Origin: Candidatus Hydrogenedentota bacterium
GTDB taxonomy: Bacteria; Hydrogenedentota; Hydrogenedentia; Hydrogenedentales; SLHB01
Length of the DNA: 64,000 nt
NCBI GenBank assembly: GCA_013359265.1
Contig: JABWCD010000003.1
Location: 124,001 to 188,000, forward strand
Reading direction: 5' to 3'
Under the pieces are notes generated by a model, which was not told the origin of the DNA, ran no database searches, and saw only the letters and a list, made by a program, of their open reading frames with translations. Positions 32,485 to 43,077 of this stretch are shown here, one piece after another. How positions within the stretch are numbered: the stretch's first letter is position 1; every line of letters starts with the position of its first letter. Made by a program: the position numbers and the translations under genes.

Positions 32485-33486
32485 CTAAATGCTTCCCTGG
32501 TCAGTATCTGGTGGGCACATCCGGGGATTATCAGTCACCGGAGCGTTAACCGAATCGGCCATCAGACGCCATTCAAAGGCCGGAATCGATTTGAACGCCC
32601 GCACGACCTCCGGGTCGAAGTCGGACCCGGCTTTTTCGTCGATTGCACGAATGGCCTTGCCAATGCTCAATGCTTCGTGATAGGGCCGGTCTGACGTCAA
32701 TGCGTCAAAGACATCCACAACGGAAAAGATGCGAGCGCCCAATGGAATCGACAAGCCGGACAGGCCATTGGGGTAACCTGTTCCGTCGTAGCGCTCATGG
32801 TGCGCGAATACGATTCGGGCCGCTTCGCCCAAGCGGGGCACGGAAGCAAGTATCCGAAATCCAAACTCGGGATGTCGGCGCATTACTGTCCATTCTTCGT
32901 CGGACAGTTTTCCCGGCTTGAGTAATATCGAATCGGGCACCCCTATTTTCCCGACATCGTGAAGCAGCGCTGCCTCGCCAAGAATGGTGGCGTCGCTGCC
33001 TCGGATGCCCATTTGCTTGGCCAGTCGCACGGCGTATGCGCGCACGCGCTGCGAGTGAAGTCGAGTGTTCCGCTCGCGCGCGTCGAGCGCGTTGACGAGT
33101 GAGGTTAGTGCTCCCTCGTGCATCTGCGCGGCATGTTCGAGCGCCCTACGCTGCAAGGTGGCCAGTGTTCCCGCCAGAATCGCCATTATCCAGACAGTGG
33201 CGAGCTCTCCGAATTGGTCGATTCTGCCGCCGGATTCCACGGGCCACATCTCGAGTATGTATGGGGTGTAAAGGGCCGTTGTGAGAGCGGCAACAGCGCA
33301 GGCGCCGCCAAGTCCAAACCACACAGCCGCGAGGATAATCGGGAGGGCGTGCAGTTTCTGGAGCACAACGTGGACTGCGTGAAATGCGTGCGAATGGGAT
33401 TCACTAGGTGTAAGCCAGTGTGCGGCCGTCACAAGGAGAAGAGACGCCACGGTAATGGCGACCCGTGAGTTTGACCATCGTGACAT
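32485..33486 (-). CDS. HD-GYP phosphodiesterase with N-terminal membrane domain
   Basis: 333 residues from ATG 33486 (GGGAGAA upstream). Residues 1-110 have three or four membrane helices. A helix linker (LEHAAQMHEGALTSLVNALD) leads to a full HD-GYP domain: RERNTRLHSQRV, LLHDVGKIGVPDSIL (HD), RHPEFG, HHERYDGTGYPNGLSG (HHE and GYP) and ARIFSVVDVFDALTSDRPY. The key His/Asp residues are all present, so c-di-GMP hydrolysis to GMP is likely. It may control motility or surface behaviour; flagellin genes are 5 kb away. Confidence 0.92.
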   Translation of the reverse strand: MSRWSNSRVAITVASLLLVTAAHWLTPSESHSHAFHAVHVVLQKLHALPIILAAVWFGLGGACAVAALTTALYTPYILEMWPVESGGRIDQFGELATVWIMAILAGTLATLQRRALEHAAQMHEGALTSLVNALDARERNTRLHSQRVRAYAVRLAKQMGIRGSDATILGEAALLHDVGKIGVPDSILLKPGKLSDEEWTVMRRHPEFGFRILASVPRLGEAARIVFAHHERYDGTGYPNGLSGLSIPLGARIFSVVDVFDALTSDRPYHEALSIGKAIRAIDEKAGSDFDPEVVRAFKSIPAFEWRLMADSVNAPVTDNPRMCPPDTDQGSI

Positions 33487-33867
33487 GCGATTTCTCCCTG
33501 ATGGGTGAGAACCCTTCCAGCCCGCCTTGCTTGCAGTCCGCCGCCGCACGCGACGTGTTGCCGGCGAGTCCTCAACGACAAACGCGTTGATTGTGCATCG
33601 AAACGAGCAATTCTCCTGCCATCGGTGCTGATCGGTGGAATTGCCAAGTATTCGCCGGTTTCAACGTTGTACCCGTACGTTCCATTTTATTTCCGATCAA
33701 CTTCTGGTCTCATCTCTCGTCAGTTACTGTCGATTGGTAGTGTGTTCGGAACATCTGGGCGCGAGGTTTAGCCCATTCGTACATTGTCCTTACGTGGAAA
33801 ACTGTCGTAATTGGATGCTGGCACGTCATATGCGTGGGGACGGATAGATTCGACGGGGGATTCGGAA
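33487..33867. other. Intergenic region of 381 bp
   Basis: Between divergent HD-GYP and winged-helix genes. The composition is less GC-rich than the flanking housekeeping DNA. Short frames exist but none has a Shine-Dalgarno or family resemblance. It probably holds two divergent promoters, but no strong -35/-10 pair was found. Confidence 0.4.
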
Positions 33868-34077
33868 ATGCAAGACAAATCGGACGGATCGCTGTTCGAG
33901 ACGAGTCAGGCGATCGTTCGGTTCATCGAAACCAACGGACCGACGTCCACGGAGCGTTTGTGCCTTGGCGTGGGGGTTAGCAAGGGTCGTTGCAGGATAG
34001 CGCTTGCATGGCTCATTTGTAGGGAGTTGGTTGTAGCGCAAGACGATCACGTCTTCGTTTCGCCCCGTGCGGAGTGA
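33868..34077 (+). CDS. Small winged-helix (DUF2582-like) protein
   Basis: 69 residues from ATG 33868 (GGGGGA upstream). LFETSQAIVRFIETNGPTST, ERLCLGVGVSKGRCRIALAW and LICRELVV form the helix pattern of the DUF2582 winged helix, where the W-L-x-R-E motif appears here as AWLICREL. No other domain. Probably a DNA- or protein-binding adaptor. The STAS-domain gene follows 68 bp downstream on the same strand. Confidence 0.6.
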   Translation: MQDKSDGSLFETSQAIVRFIETNGPTSTERLCLGVGVSKGRCRIALAWLICRELVVAQDDHVFVSPRAE

Positions 34078-34145
34078 GCGCATCAACGATGTTAGGAACC
34101 GTATCGTGCCACAATTGGAGATGGTGGCGGCGGGAGTGATGGAAA

Positions 34146-34538
34146 ATGGAACATCGGGGATTGGTCAAAATTCAGCACCTCTCCCGCAATGGATCGGCAA
34201 CGGCCGAGCACAAACGGGTACGCGCAACGCTTCGGCCGCCGAGTCTTACGGAGTGGTACACGATAGGGTGTGTCATGGAGGAACTGGAGAGCGTAGCGCG
34301 CGCCAACCCCACCGCGGACCTTGTCGTGGATTTTCATCGAGTTGGGCACGTATCAGTGGAGATCGTTCCAGAACTTCTGTGCCTGAAGAACAGCTTGGAA
34401 CGGTGTGGCGGTGCGTTGTTTCTTTGCGGACTTGGCAGGAACCTTCAGGAGTTGCTGCAATTTACGGATTTAGGAGCGGGCCACCATTTTCACCGCGCAC
34501 ACGGGGCGTTGCACGCCGGTCGTGAATCGGAGGTTTGA
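34146..34538 (+). CDS. STAS-domain protein (anti-sigma factor antagonist-like)
   Basis: 130 residues. The C-terminal 90 residues have the STAS pattern: CVMEELESVARANPTADLVV, DFHRVGHVSVEIVPELLCLK, NSLERCGGALFLCGL, then QELLQFTDLGAGHHF. In anti-anti-sigma factors a Ser sits in the turn after the D-x-S/R strand; here the turn reads VGHVSVEIV, with one Ser in range. The first 35 residues are basic and variable. It may act in a partner-switching module with a kinase outside the window. Two weaker STAS-like proteins lie at 31279 and 37782. Confidence 0.65.
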   Translation: MEHRGLVKIQHLSRNGSATAEHKRVRATLRPPSLTEWYTIGCVMEELESVARANPTADLVVDFHRVGHVSVEIVPELLCLKNSLERCGGALFLCGLGRNLQELLQFTDLGAGHHFHRAHGALHAGRESEV

Positions 34539-34915
34539 ACGCATGGCTCAGGTTGGACATTTCCAGCATCGCGCGACACCCACCGTTCAGGCTGGCGAGT
34601 TCGGGGGGAAGGAGGTGATTTCGATCGGATAGTTGTTCGAATTGCCGTCGGCTCGGGGACTTTGCTTCGCACTGAGTCCCACAACGCGTACTTTGCGGCG
34701 CGAGTGTCCGAGTTGGCGAGCCGCCACCGGTTGTGGCACGGCCTTTAATTCGCGATGAGTCGACGCCGGCAACCGGTGGCAGTCCTCTCGTTCACGAAGA
34801 GCGTTGGCGTTGGCAGTGAAGCGCATGCCACAACAGGAACATGCAGCGGTACAGGAGGAGCAGGAATCCACACAGTTTTTCGCTGCAAGGGAAAGGATTC
34901 AACACGAAAGTAGGC
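34539..34915. other. Intergenic region with long-loop inverted repeat
   Basis: The only clear structure is GCCACCGGTTG (34722-34732) and its complement CAACCGGTGGC (about 34770-34780), separated by about 37 bases. No gene was recognised, although the frame of the next gene remains open back to 34841. Confidence 0.45.
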
Positions 34916-35533
34916 ATGAGTTTATATTCGCGCCATGTTTTCCCTCGACTAATGGACACAGTCATGTCGATCCCGCAATTGGCACCGGTGCGCGCCGCTG
35001 TACTTTCGGGTGTGTCCGGCGATGTGTTCGAGATCGGCGTGGGCACTGGGCTGAACTCTCCCCATTACCCCGCACGCGTGAAACGCCTGACGACGGCGGA
35101 CCCCAATGTGGGGATGCGCAAGTTGGCACGGCGGCGGTTCGAGGCGGCGGGCATTGAGGTCACGCATTTGACCGTGAGCGGCGAGTGCCTGCCGATCGAC
35201 GACGGGTCATTTGACTGTGTGGTGTGCACGTGGACGTTGTGCAGTATTCCGGACGTGGAAGGGGCGCTGCGCGAAATCCACCGCATCCTGCGCCCCGGGG
35301 GGACACTGCGTTTCGTCGAACACGGCATTGCGGACAACGAAAGGACCCGGCGATGGCAACATCGTCTGACACCGGTTCAGAAAATAATTAGCGACGGATG
35401 CCACTTGAACCGCGACATACGAACATTGATTCTGTCTCACCATTTCCGGTTCGAGACGATCGAGAACTACTACCTGCGCGGAGTTCCGAAGTTCATGGGA
35501 TACCTCTATCAGGGAGTCGCATGTAGAGAGTAG
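34916..35533 (+). CDS. Class I SAM-dependent methyltransferase
   Basis: 205 residues from ATG 34916. Motif I VFEIGVGTGLNSPHYP, acidic loop TTADPNVGM, motif II/III SFDCVVCTWTLCSIPDVEGA and LREIHRILRPGGTLRFVEHG. The downstream HRLTPVQKIISDGCHLNRDI and LRGVPKFMGYLYQGVA match the METTL7/thiol-methyltransferase-like group related to UbiE, with the usual length of about 200. The substrate is not known. A terminator-like hairpin lies 230 bp downstream. Confidence 0.85.
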   Translation: MSLYSRHVFPRLMDTVMSIPQLAPVRAAVLSGVSGDVFEIGVGTGLNSPHYPARVKRLTTADPNVGMRKLARRRFEAAGIEVTHLTVSGECLPIDDGSFDCVVCTWTLCSIPDVEGALREIHRILRPGGTLRFVEHGIADNERTRRWQHRLTPVQKIISDGCHLNRDIRTLILSHHFRFETIENYYLRGVPKFMGYLYQGVACRE

Positions 35534-35761
35534 CCCGCATTTCTTGTGGGGGTTGGGGTTAGACGCCGGTGCGTGTTTCAGTGATCACGTACGAGCAATC
35601 ATGCACCGGAAAGTTGGCTTAATTCGCCCCGTGAGCCGATAGAGAACTTCGATGCGCAAACGGTCACGCAGGCACAGTTCTTGCTGCCCGAAACACCCAA
35701 TCTAAAACCTAGTTTTCGCTTGCAACGCGAAGGTGTCTGTGCTAAGCTTCGTCCAGTTTTT

Positions 35762-35795
35762 CCGGGCACACGCTAGCAGTGTGCCTGATCTTTTT
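35762..35795 (+). terminator. Terminator-like hairpin upstream of porin 2
   Basis: GGGCACAC-GCTAGCA-GTGTGCC followed by TGATCTTTTTC. Stem of 7 bp with a T-run. It would separate the methyltransferase transcript from the porin 2 unit. Confidence 0.6.
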
Positions 35796-35840
35796 CAGGG
35801 GTTTCACGTTTTTGATAGCAGTAATTCCATTTCGATAGCA

Positions 35841-36027
35841 ACAATTCCATCAATTGCGATCTCACAACGGAGCAAGGAAGGAGGGATGCAAGCTGGACCA
35901 GTGGAAGGTCTCCGAGATCGCGCAAGGATGTGACGTATAGATATGAAGTGGACGTTTGGCCTGCGGCGGGGCGCTTCGGAGTTTTCCGCCGGGGGCTGAC
36001 ATAGGATAGACAAAGGAGAGATCTTCA
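35841..36027 (+). promoter_or_regulatory. Conserved 187-nt porin leader, copy 2
   Basis: Ungapped match to 27621-27807, with similarity beginning abruptly at ACAATTCCATCAATTGCG and ending at the start codon. Upstream sequence is unrelated in the two copies. It contains the second 15-codon ORF (35886-35933) with AGGAGGG before its ATG. A possible promoter is TTGCAA (about 35719) with TAAGCT 17 bases later, which is a weak match. Confidence 0.6.
35886..35933 (+). CDS. Possible 15-residue leader peptide, copy 2
   Basis: MQAGPVEGLRDRARM then TGA, in the same place and length as the ORF in the first leader. Translation is unproven; the purine-rich site touches the ATG. Confidence 0.3.
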   Translation: MQAGPVEGLRDRARM

Positions 36028-37623
36028 ATGCGTAAAGCAGCGATGATCGTAATGCTGGCGGCCCTGATCGTGACGGCCATCCCTGCGTCTGCGGAATTGC
36101 AGAACGTGCAGGTCGGCGGCGAAATCCGGATCCGCGGCAGCTACTATTCGAACTACGTGCCGGATGGCAACGTGCCGGGCGCTTTGGCCGGCACGCAAAT
36201 CATCTGGCCGAATTTCTTCCTGCCGAACCGTCCGATCGGTTCGGGCGCCTTCAATGGCGCGGGTATCGTTTCCTCGTTCGCGTGGGACGATGGTGACAGC
36301 AACAGCCTGAGCTTCGTCGAGCAGCGTACCCGCTTGAATGTGAAGGCGGACTTCACGAATGAAGTGTCCGCGTTCATCGAGCTGGATGAGCACGACATCT
36401 GGGGCGAGGACTTCCGCTCGAACTACATCACCGGCGCGGATGGCCGTCACTTGGCCGGTACCGGCGATGTGAGCATCTACCAGGCGTACATCGAAGCGAA
36501 CGAGATGTGGGGATTCCCGCTTCGCGCGCGCATCGGTCGCCAGGAGCTCAGCTTTGGTAGCGAGTGGTTGATCGGTGTGCAAGACACGGCGGCGTTCTTC
36601 ACCGGTCTGTCGTTCGACGGTGTTCGTCTGACGTACGCGACCGACGTGTTCAGCGTCGACGCGTTCTACACGACGCTTGTTGAAGGCGGCATCAACGAAG
36701 AAGACGAAGACGTGTCCTTCGCGGGTATTTACGGCAGCTACAAGGGCCTCGAGAACATCACGATCGACGCCTATTGGTTGTGGGTCCGTGACGCCCGTAG
36801 CTTGAACGACACGAACTTCATCGCGCCGATCGAGTGGTTGGAGGACATCTTTAGCCTTGACGACTATGATGTGACCAACCTCCACACTGTTGGCCTCCGC
36901 GGAGCCGGCACGATTGGTGCCTTTGATTTCGAAGCCGAAGCGGCGTACCAGTTTGGTGATGCCGGTCAGCAGGGCTTCCTGTTCAAGCCGTTCCTGTATG
37001 GTGATGACGACGCTGAATTCGACGGTCTCTGGGGCGCCAACCTTGAAGTTGGCTACACCTTCGACTTTGCGTGGACGCCGCGTGTGTACTTGGGCGGCGC
37101 GTACTTCGATGGCGAAGACGAGCGGAGCATCAGCTTCTGGGAATGGCTGAATCCGTTTGACAGCCCCGAGTCGAGCGTCAGCTTTAACCGTCTGTTCTCG
37201 AACTGGGAGTACTCCGAGTTCATCGAGAATACGGACCTCTCGAACGCCTACGTGATCCGTGGCGGCGTGAGTGTCCACCCGACGGAAAGCGTCGAGGCGC
37301 TGCTGGCGATCTCGTACTTCAAGACGCTTGAGTCGTTCTCCGAACCGATCAACTTCTCGGTTGGCGGTTTGAAGATTCCGATTGCCCCGGCGCTGTCGTT
37401 CCTGGATGAAGAGAATGACGACGAACTGGGCTGGGAAGTCGGCCTGTACGTGACCTATCACTACAGCGAAGACCTCTCGTTCCAGGTTGGCTGGGCGCAC
37501 CTGTTCGTGGGTGACGGTCTCCAAGACGGTAACTTCTCGGCCGGTAACGGTCTGCTGTTCAACGGCGGCACCGGCGACGACGATTCCGACTACGTGTTTG
37601 TCGAAACGAAGCTCTGCTTCTAA
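36028..37623 (+). CDS. Outer-membrane beta-barrel porin, alginate-export (AlgE)-like, copy 2
   Basis: 531 residues. Near-duplicate of the porin at 27808: same signal peptide, same GRQELSFGSEWLIG block, same C-terminal YVFVETKLCF. Differences are mainly in the region after the first strands (residues about 35-80), around the loop QDTAAFFTGLSFD, and a 2-residue shortening at YSEFIENTDLSNAY. Many differences at the DNA level are third-position changes, so both copies are under selection. Expressed from its own leader and ended by its own terminator. Confidence 0.85.
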   Translation: MRKAAMIVMLAALIVTAIPASAELQNVQVGGEIRIRGSYYSNYVPDGNVPGALAGTQIIWPNFFLPNRPIGSGAFNGAGIVSSFAWDDGDSNSLSFVEQRTRLNVKADFTNEVSAFIELDEHDIWGEDFRSNYITGADGRHLAGTGDVSIYQAYIEANEMWGFPLRARIGRQELSFGSEWLIGVQDTAAFFTGLSFDGVRLTYATDVFSVDAFYTTLVEGGINEEDEDVSFAGIYGSYKGLENITIDAYWLWVRDARSLNDTNFIAPIEWLEDIFSLDDYDVTNLHTVGLRGAGTIGAFDFEAEAAYQFGDAGQQGFLFKPFLYGDDDAEFDGLWGANLEVGYTFDFAWTPRVYLGGAYFDGEDERSISFWEWLNPFDSPESSVSFNRLFSNWEYSEFIENTDLSNAYVIRGGVSVHPTESVEALLAISYFKTLESFSEPINFSVGGLKIPIAPALSFLDEENDDELGWEVGLYVTYHYSEDLSFQVGWAHLFVGDGLQDGNFSAGNGLLFNGGTGDDDSDYVFVETKLCF

Positions 37624-37644
37624 TCGGATAAACGCATAAGCAAA

Positions 37645-37687
37645 CGGCCCCCGCAGCCGCAAGGTTGCGGGGGCCGATGTTTTTTTT
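37645..37687 (+). terminator. Rho-independent terminator of porin 2
   Basis: CGGCCCCCGCA / TGCGGGGGCCG stem with a 10-base loop, then ATGTTTTTTT. Homologous in position to 29431-29472, but loop and lower stem differ. Confidence 0.9.
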
Positions 37688-37781
37688 GGCAGGGGGCCGA
37701 GAAGCCTGGGGGCAATGGGTGTAGTCGGGGAGACGGCGATTAAGGCGACGCGGTTTTGGCCCGCGCGTAGGCGATTTGCAG

Positions 37782-38105
37782 CTACGTGAATCGGGGTTTC
37801 GGGGGGAGGGTCACCCGGAGCGAGCCGCCGCGCGCTTCGAGGCTTCTGCGGTGGCGTTCAATCTCTCCCAACAGGTCGGTGCCGGGGGCGGACGCCGGGG
37901 CGAATACGAGCACCAGGCGGCCATGAGGGTAAAGCAGCGAACACCCCTGAAGGAGGGAGGCTATCCAGCGCCCGGCATCGTCGCCGTCGACGGCTTCTTT
38001 GCTCAGTCTCAACGCAATCTCGGGCGCATTGCCGACGGTGTCATTCTTGCCGTCGGCCTTGGTGACGTGGAGCGCGCTTCTGAACATGGGCCGTGTCCCT
38101 TTCAT
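37782..38105 (-). CDS. STAS-like protein (paralogue of the one at 31279)
   Basis: 107 residues from ATG 38105, or 101 from ATG 38087, which has a slightly better AAGGG upstream; the choice is open. The core IASLLQGCSLLYPHGRLVLV, DLLGEIERHRRSLEARGGSL matches the protein at 31279-31662 in layout and in the SLLYPH and LEARGGS blocks. Convergent with porin 2. A small STAS-like fold is the best guess; no catalytic residues. Confidence 0.5.
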   Translation of the reverse strand: MKGTRPMFRSALHVTKADGKNDTVGNAPEIALRLSKEAVDGDDAGRWIASLLQGCSLLYPHGRLVLVFAPASAPGTDLLGEIERHRRSLEARGGSLRVTLPPKPRFT

Positions 38106-38427
38106 TCGCTGGTTCGGAACCTGCCGGATTAATTCCGGAAGGAGGTTTGTCGATGTCAACGAGCGACTTGGGTAGAGCATAGGGCGTGCCACCGGGCCGT
38201 AAATGCGCAAGTCGAACGCTGACAGCATTTAAGCCTTCTGCGGCATCTTTTGGGAGGGCCCGCGGAGAACAGAATTGTCGCGGTGATCGACAAAGCTGGT
38301 CACTTTGTGCAGGTGGGGGAAGGTGGAGGGACGTAAAGGACGTAGGCGACCAAAACTACCGGTGGGCCGTGAGTCCCTGTTCAGATTGAATTGGAATGAG
38401 AAATGGCTGTGCAGTTTTGGCGAATTG
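38106..38427. other. Intergenic region with AAAGGACGT-type repeat
   Basis: Holds GGAGGGACGTAAAGGACGTA (38322-38341) followed by GGCGACCAAAA. A plus-strand AAGGAGG at about 38136 precedes a 9-codon frame that is probably chance. No gene was recognised. Confidence 0.45.
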
Positions 38428-39939
38428 CTACACGCCATATAGCTCGCCGTACTTGCGTTCAAGGTAGGCGAGAAACGGTTCGGAGGTCGGGGCGTTGCCG
38501 GTGATCTCGCGCAGGAGGTCGGTGGCGAGTTTACGGCGGCCATGCCGGTGAACGTTTTCGCGGAGCCACGCCAGAAGCGGGGCGAAGTCGCCGGACTCGA
38601 CGCGGCCCCACAGCCCGGGGAGATCCCGTTCGATTTTCTCGAAGAGTTGCGCAGCGTAAAGATTGCCGAGCGCGTAGGTGGGGAAGTACGCGAAGGCGCC
38701 GTGCGACCAGTGGATGTCTTGCAGGCAGCCGTGCGCGTCGTCGGGGACGTCGAGGCCGAGGTAGCGTTTGATCGTGGCGTTCCACACCTCTGGGACATCC
38801 TGCGCGCGCAGGTCCCCTTCGATGAGAGCGACTTCGATCTCGAACCGAACGATAATATGGAGGTTGTAGGTGCACTCGTCGGCCTCGACGCGAATGAGCG
38901 ATGGCTCCACCTTGTTGATTGCCGCGTAGATTTGTTCGGGCGTTACTTCGTCGAGGCGGCCCTTGTGATGCTCGCGAAGGATCGGTGTGTAGTGTTTCCA
39001 GAACGGCAAGCTGCGGCCGATAATGTTTTCCCACATACGCGATTGGGATTCGTGCATGCCGAGCGACGCGCCGTCCGCGAGCGGCGTACGCGCATCTTCC
39101 TTGCTGTGCCCTTGCATGTAGAGCGCGTGACCGCATTCGTGGATGGTGCCCATGAGCGAGGAGAAGAATTCGTCGTTGCTGAAGCGGGTGGTAATGCGCA
39201 CGTCGTCGATCGCGAAGATGGTCGAAAACGGATGTACTGATTTGTCCTGGCGGCCCGCATCGAGGTCGTAACCGAGATCGCGCAGGACGCGCATCCCGAA
39301 GTCCCATTGCGCCTGCACGTCCCACTGGCCCGTCATCCACGAGGCATCGGGCCTGCGCGGGGACGCGAGGACGCGTTCAACGAGCCGGCTTTGCCTTTCC
39401 GCGAGGTTGGCGAAGTCCGTTTTGAGTTGCTCGGCGGTCATACCGCGCTCGAAATCTTCGAGCAATGCGTTATACGGCGATCCGATGTAGCCGAGGAACT
39501 CGGCTTTCCGGCGCGAGAGATCGATGAGGCGTTCGAGATGCGGCTGGAACTGCGCGAAATCGGATGTCTCCCGGGCCTTCACCCAGGCGACGTAGGCGGC
39601 GCTGGTTTCCTTCGCGAACTCGTGGACAAACTTCTCGGGGAGCTTTCGCGCGCGTTCGTAGTCGTAGCGGGCGACCGCGACGAGGTGTTCGTCAGGTTCC
39701 GGCAATGAACCTGCAACGGTTTCGCATTCGTCGAGCAGCTTTCCGGTTTCGGCGCTGGTGAACTCGCGGTGCGCCAGGGCGGACAAGGTGGCGAGTTGCA
39801 TGCCGCGCGCGGAAGCGCCCTTCGGCGGCATGAAAACTTCCTGGTCCCACTGCAAGAGGGCAAGCGCGGAGTTGATGTCGGCAACGGCGTTGATGCGTTC
39901 GCGCAGTTGCGTCGCGCACGTGGGGGACTCTTTGGACAT
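38428..39939 (-). CDS. M32 family metallocarboxypeptidase
   Basis: 503 residues, the normal M32 length. Zinc motif MGTIHECGHALYMQG (HExxH), GMHESQSRMWENIIGRS with the third Glu ligand, the DVRITTRFS and DVQAQWDFGMRVLRDLGYDL blocks, and IRVEADECTYNLHIIVRFEI that shapes the long groove. It removes C-terminal residues from peptides with broad specificity in the cytoplasm. Stand-alone gene. Confidence 0.95.
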   Translation of the reverse strand: MSKESPTCATQLRERINAVADINSALALLQWDQEVFMPPKGASARGMQLATLSALAHREFTSAETGKLLDECETVAGSLPEPDEHLVAVARYDYERARKLPEKFVHEFAKETSAAYVAWVKARETSDFAQFQPHLERLIDLSRRKAEFLGYIGSPYNALLEDFERGMTAEQLKTDFANLAERQSRLVERVLASPRRPDASWMTGQWDVQAQWDFGMRVLRDLGYDLDAGRQDKSVHPFSTIFAIDDVRITTRFSNDEFFSSLMGTIHECGHALYMQGHSKEDARTPLADGASLGMHESQSRMWENIIGRSLPFWKHYTPILREHHKGRLDEVTPEQIYAAINKVEPSLIRVEADECTYNLHIIVRFEIEVALIEGDLRAQDVPEVWNATIKRYLGLDVPDDAHGCLQDIHWSHGAFAYFPTYALGNLYAAQLFEKIERDLPGLWGRVESGDFAPLLAWLRENVHRHGRRKLATDLLREITGNAPTSEPFLAYLERKYGELYGV

Positions 39940-39999
39940 GGTATTGCCTTTCGTAACGAAAAGAGTCTACTTCGTAGCAGGTTTGGGAGGCGTATGTAA

Positions 40000-40050
40000 A
40001 GCGCGAAGGGACGGATTGGAAATGACGTAAGGGACGGAAACGATCGAAAG
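40000..40050. repeat. AAGGGACGG-type short repeat
   Basis: GAAGGGACGGATTGGAAATG then ACGTAAGGGACGGAAACGA in the gap between the M32 peptidase and MOSC genes. Related to arrays at 38322 and 47768. Confidence 0.55.
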
Positions 40051-40071
40051 TGGTGGCGCAGGATTCTGGAT

Positions 40072-40515
40072 TTAGTCGACGATGGTGATTGGATCGCCGA
40101 CCGCGAAGGCGCCGGCGTAAATAACTTGGCCGTGGACGCCGGCGCGCATGTCCGGTGCGAGCGCGGCCCGGAGACCGTCATAGAGCGAGTCCATAAGGCC
40201 GCAGGGTTTTGTTTCACCGTGGATGTGGAGCTCGACGCTGCCGAGGCGGATAGTCAGGCCGACGAGTTCGGAGAGGTTGAGGCCTTCGACGAGTACGTTT
40301 GCGCGGCGCGTATGCCACGCAAGGTCAGCACCCAGGACGCGCTTGGTATCGTCCCACTGCTCGCGCGAGATCAGGGTGATGCCGCGGTGCGGCTTGACTT
40401 CGAGGTCACCTTGAATCCCGCCGCCGAGCGCGGCCATCGCGCGTGGGATTTCGCGCATGGGTCCGAGTGGCTTGGTGCGCACCGCGATAGCAACGACTTT
40501 GCCCTCAGTTTGCAT
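40072..40515 (-). CDS. MOSC-domain protein
   Basis: 147 residues. HRGITLISREQWDDTKRVLG, TRRANVLVEGLNLSELVG, LGSVELHIHGETKPCGLMD and AGVHGQVIYAGAFAVGD form the MOSC beta-barrel with its conserved Cys (in TKPCGLMD), which in MoCo sulfurases and YiiM-type enzymes faces the substrate. It probably handles a sulfur or hydroxylamine-type substrate; no molybdenum gene is nearby. Confidence 0.88.
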   Translation of the reverse strand: MQTEGKVVAIAVRTKPLGPMREIPRAMAALGGGIQGDLEVKPHRGITLISREQWDDTKRVLGADLAWHTRRANVLVEGLNLSELVGLTIRLGSVELHIHGETKPCGLMDSLYDGLRAALAPDMRAGVHGQVIYAGAFAVGDPITIVD

Positions 40516-40652
40516 GATCGTGATCCTCTGCGGGGTAGAGTGGCGAATCGGATGGGACTGTCGTTCGCACAGTTTTGCATGTCCCGGCGTGCTCGACCTA
40601 CTCTGTGCACGTCGAGTCGTTGTTTGTCTTGATTACATTCGTCGCATGCGCA

Positions 40653-43016
<2,364 letters not shown>

Positions 43017-43077
43017 GCCCAAGGCGGGCGGCTCGCCACCAACAAGGCAGCCATCATACTACGAGGGCGGGGTCGCG

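Noticed and set aside
36025-37662. 545-codon minus-strand frame over porin 2
   Set aside because: Antisense of a gene with signal peptide and porin motifs. Porin 1 shows similar mirror frames, as expected from codon bias.
38136-38182. Strong AAGGAGG followed by a 9-codon ORF
   Set aside because: The product is only nine residues and the region is just upstream of a minus-strand gene; no conservation evidence.
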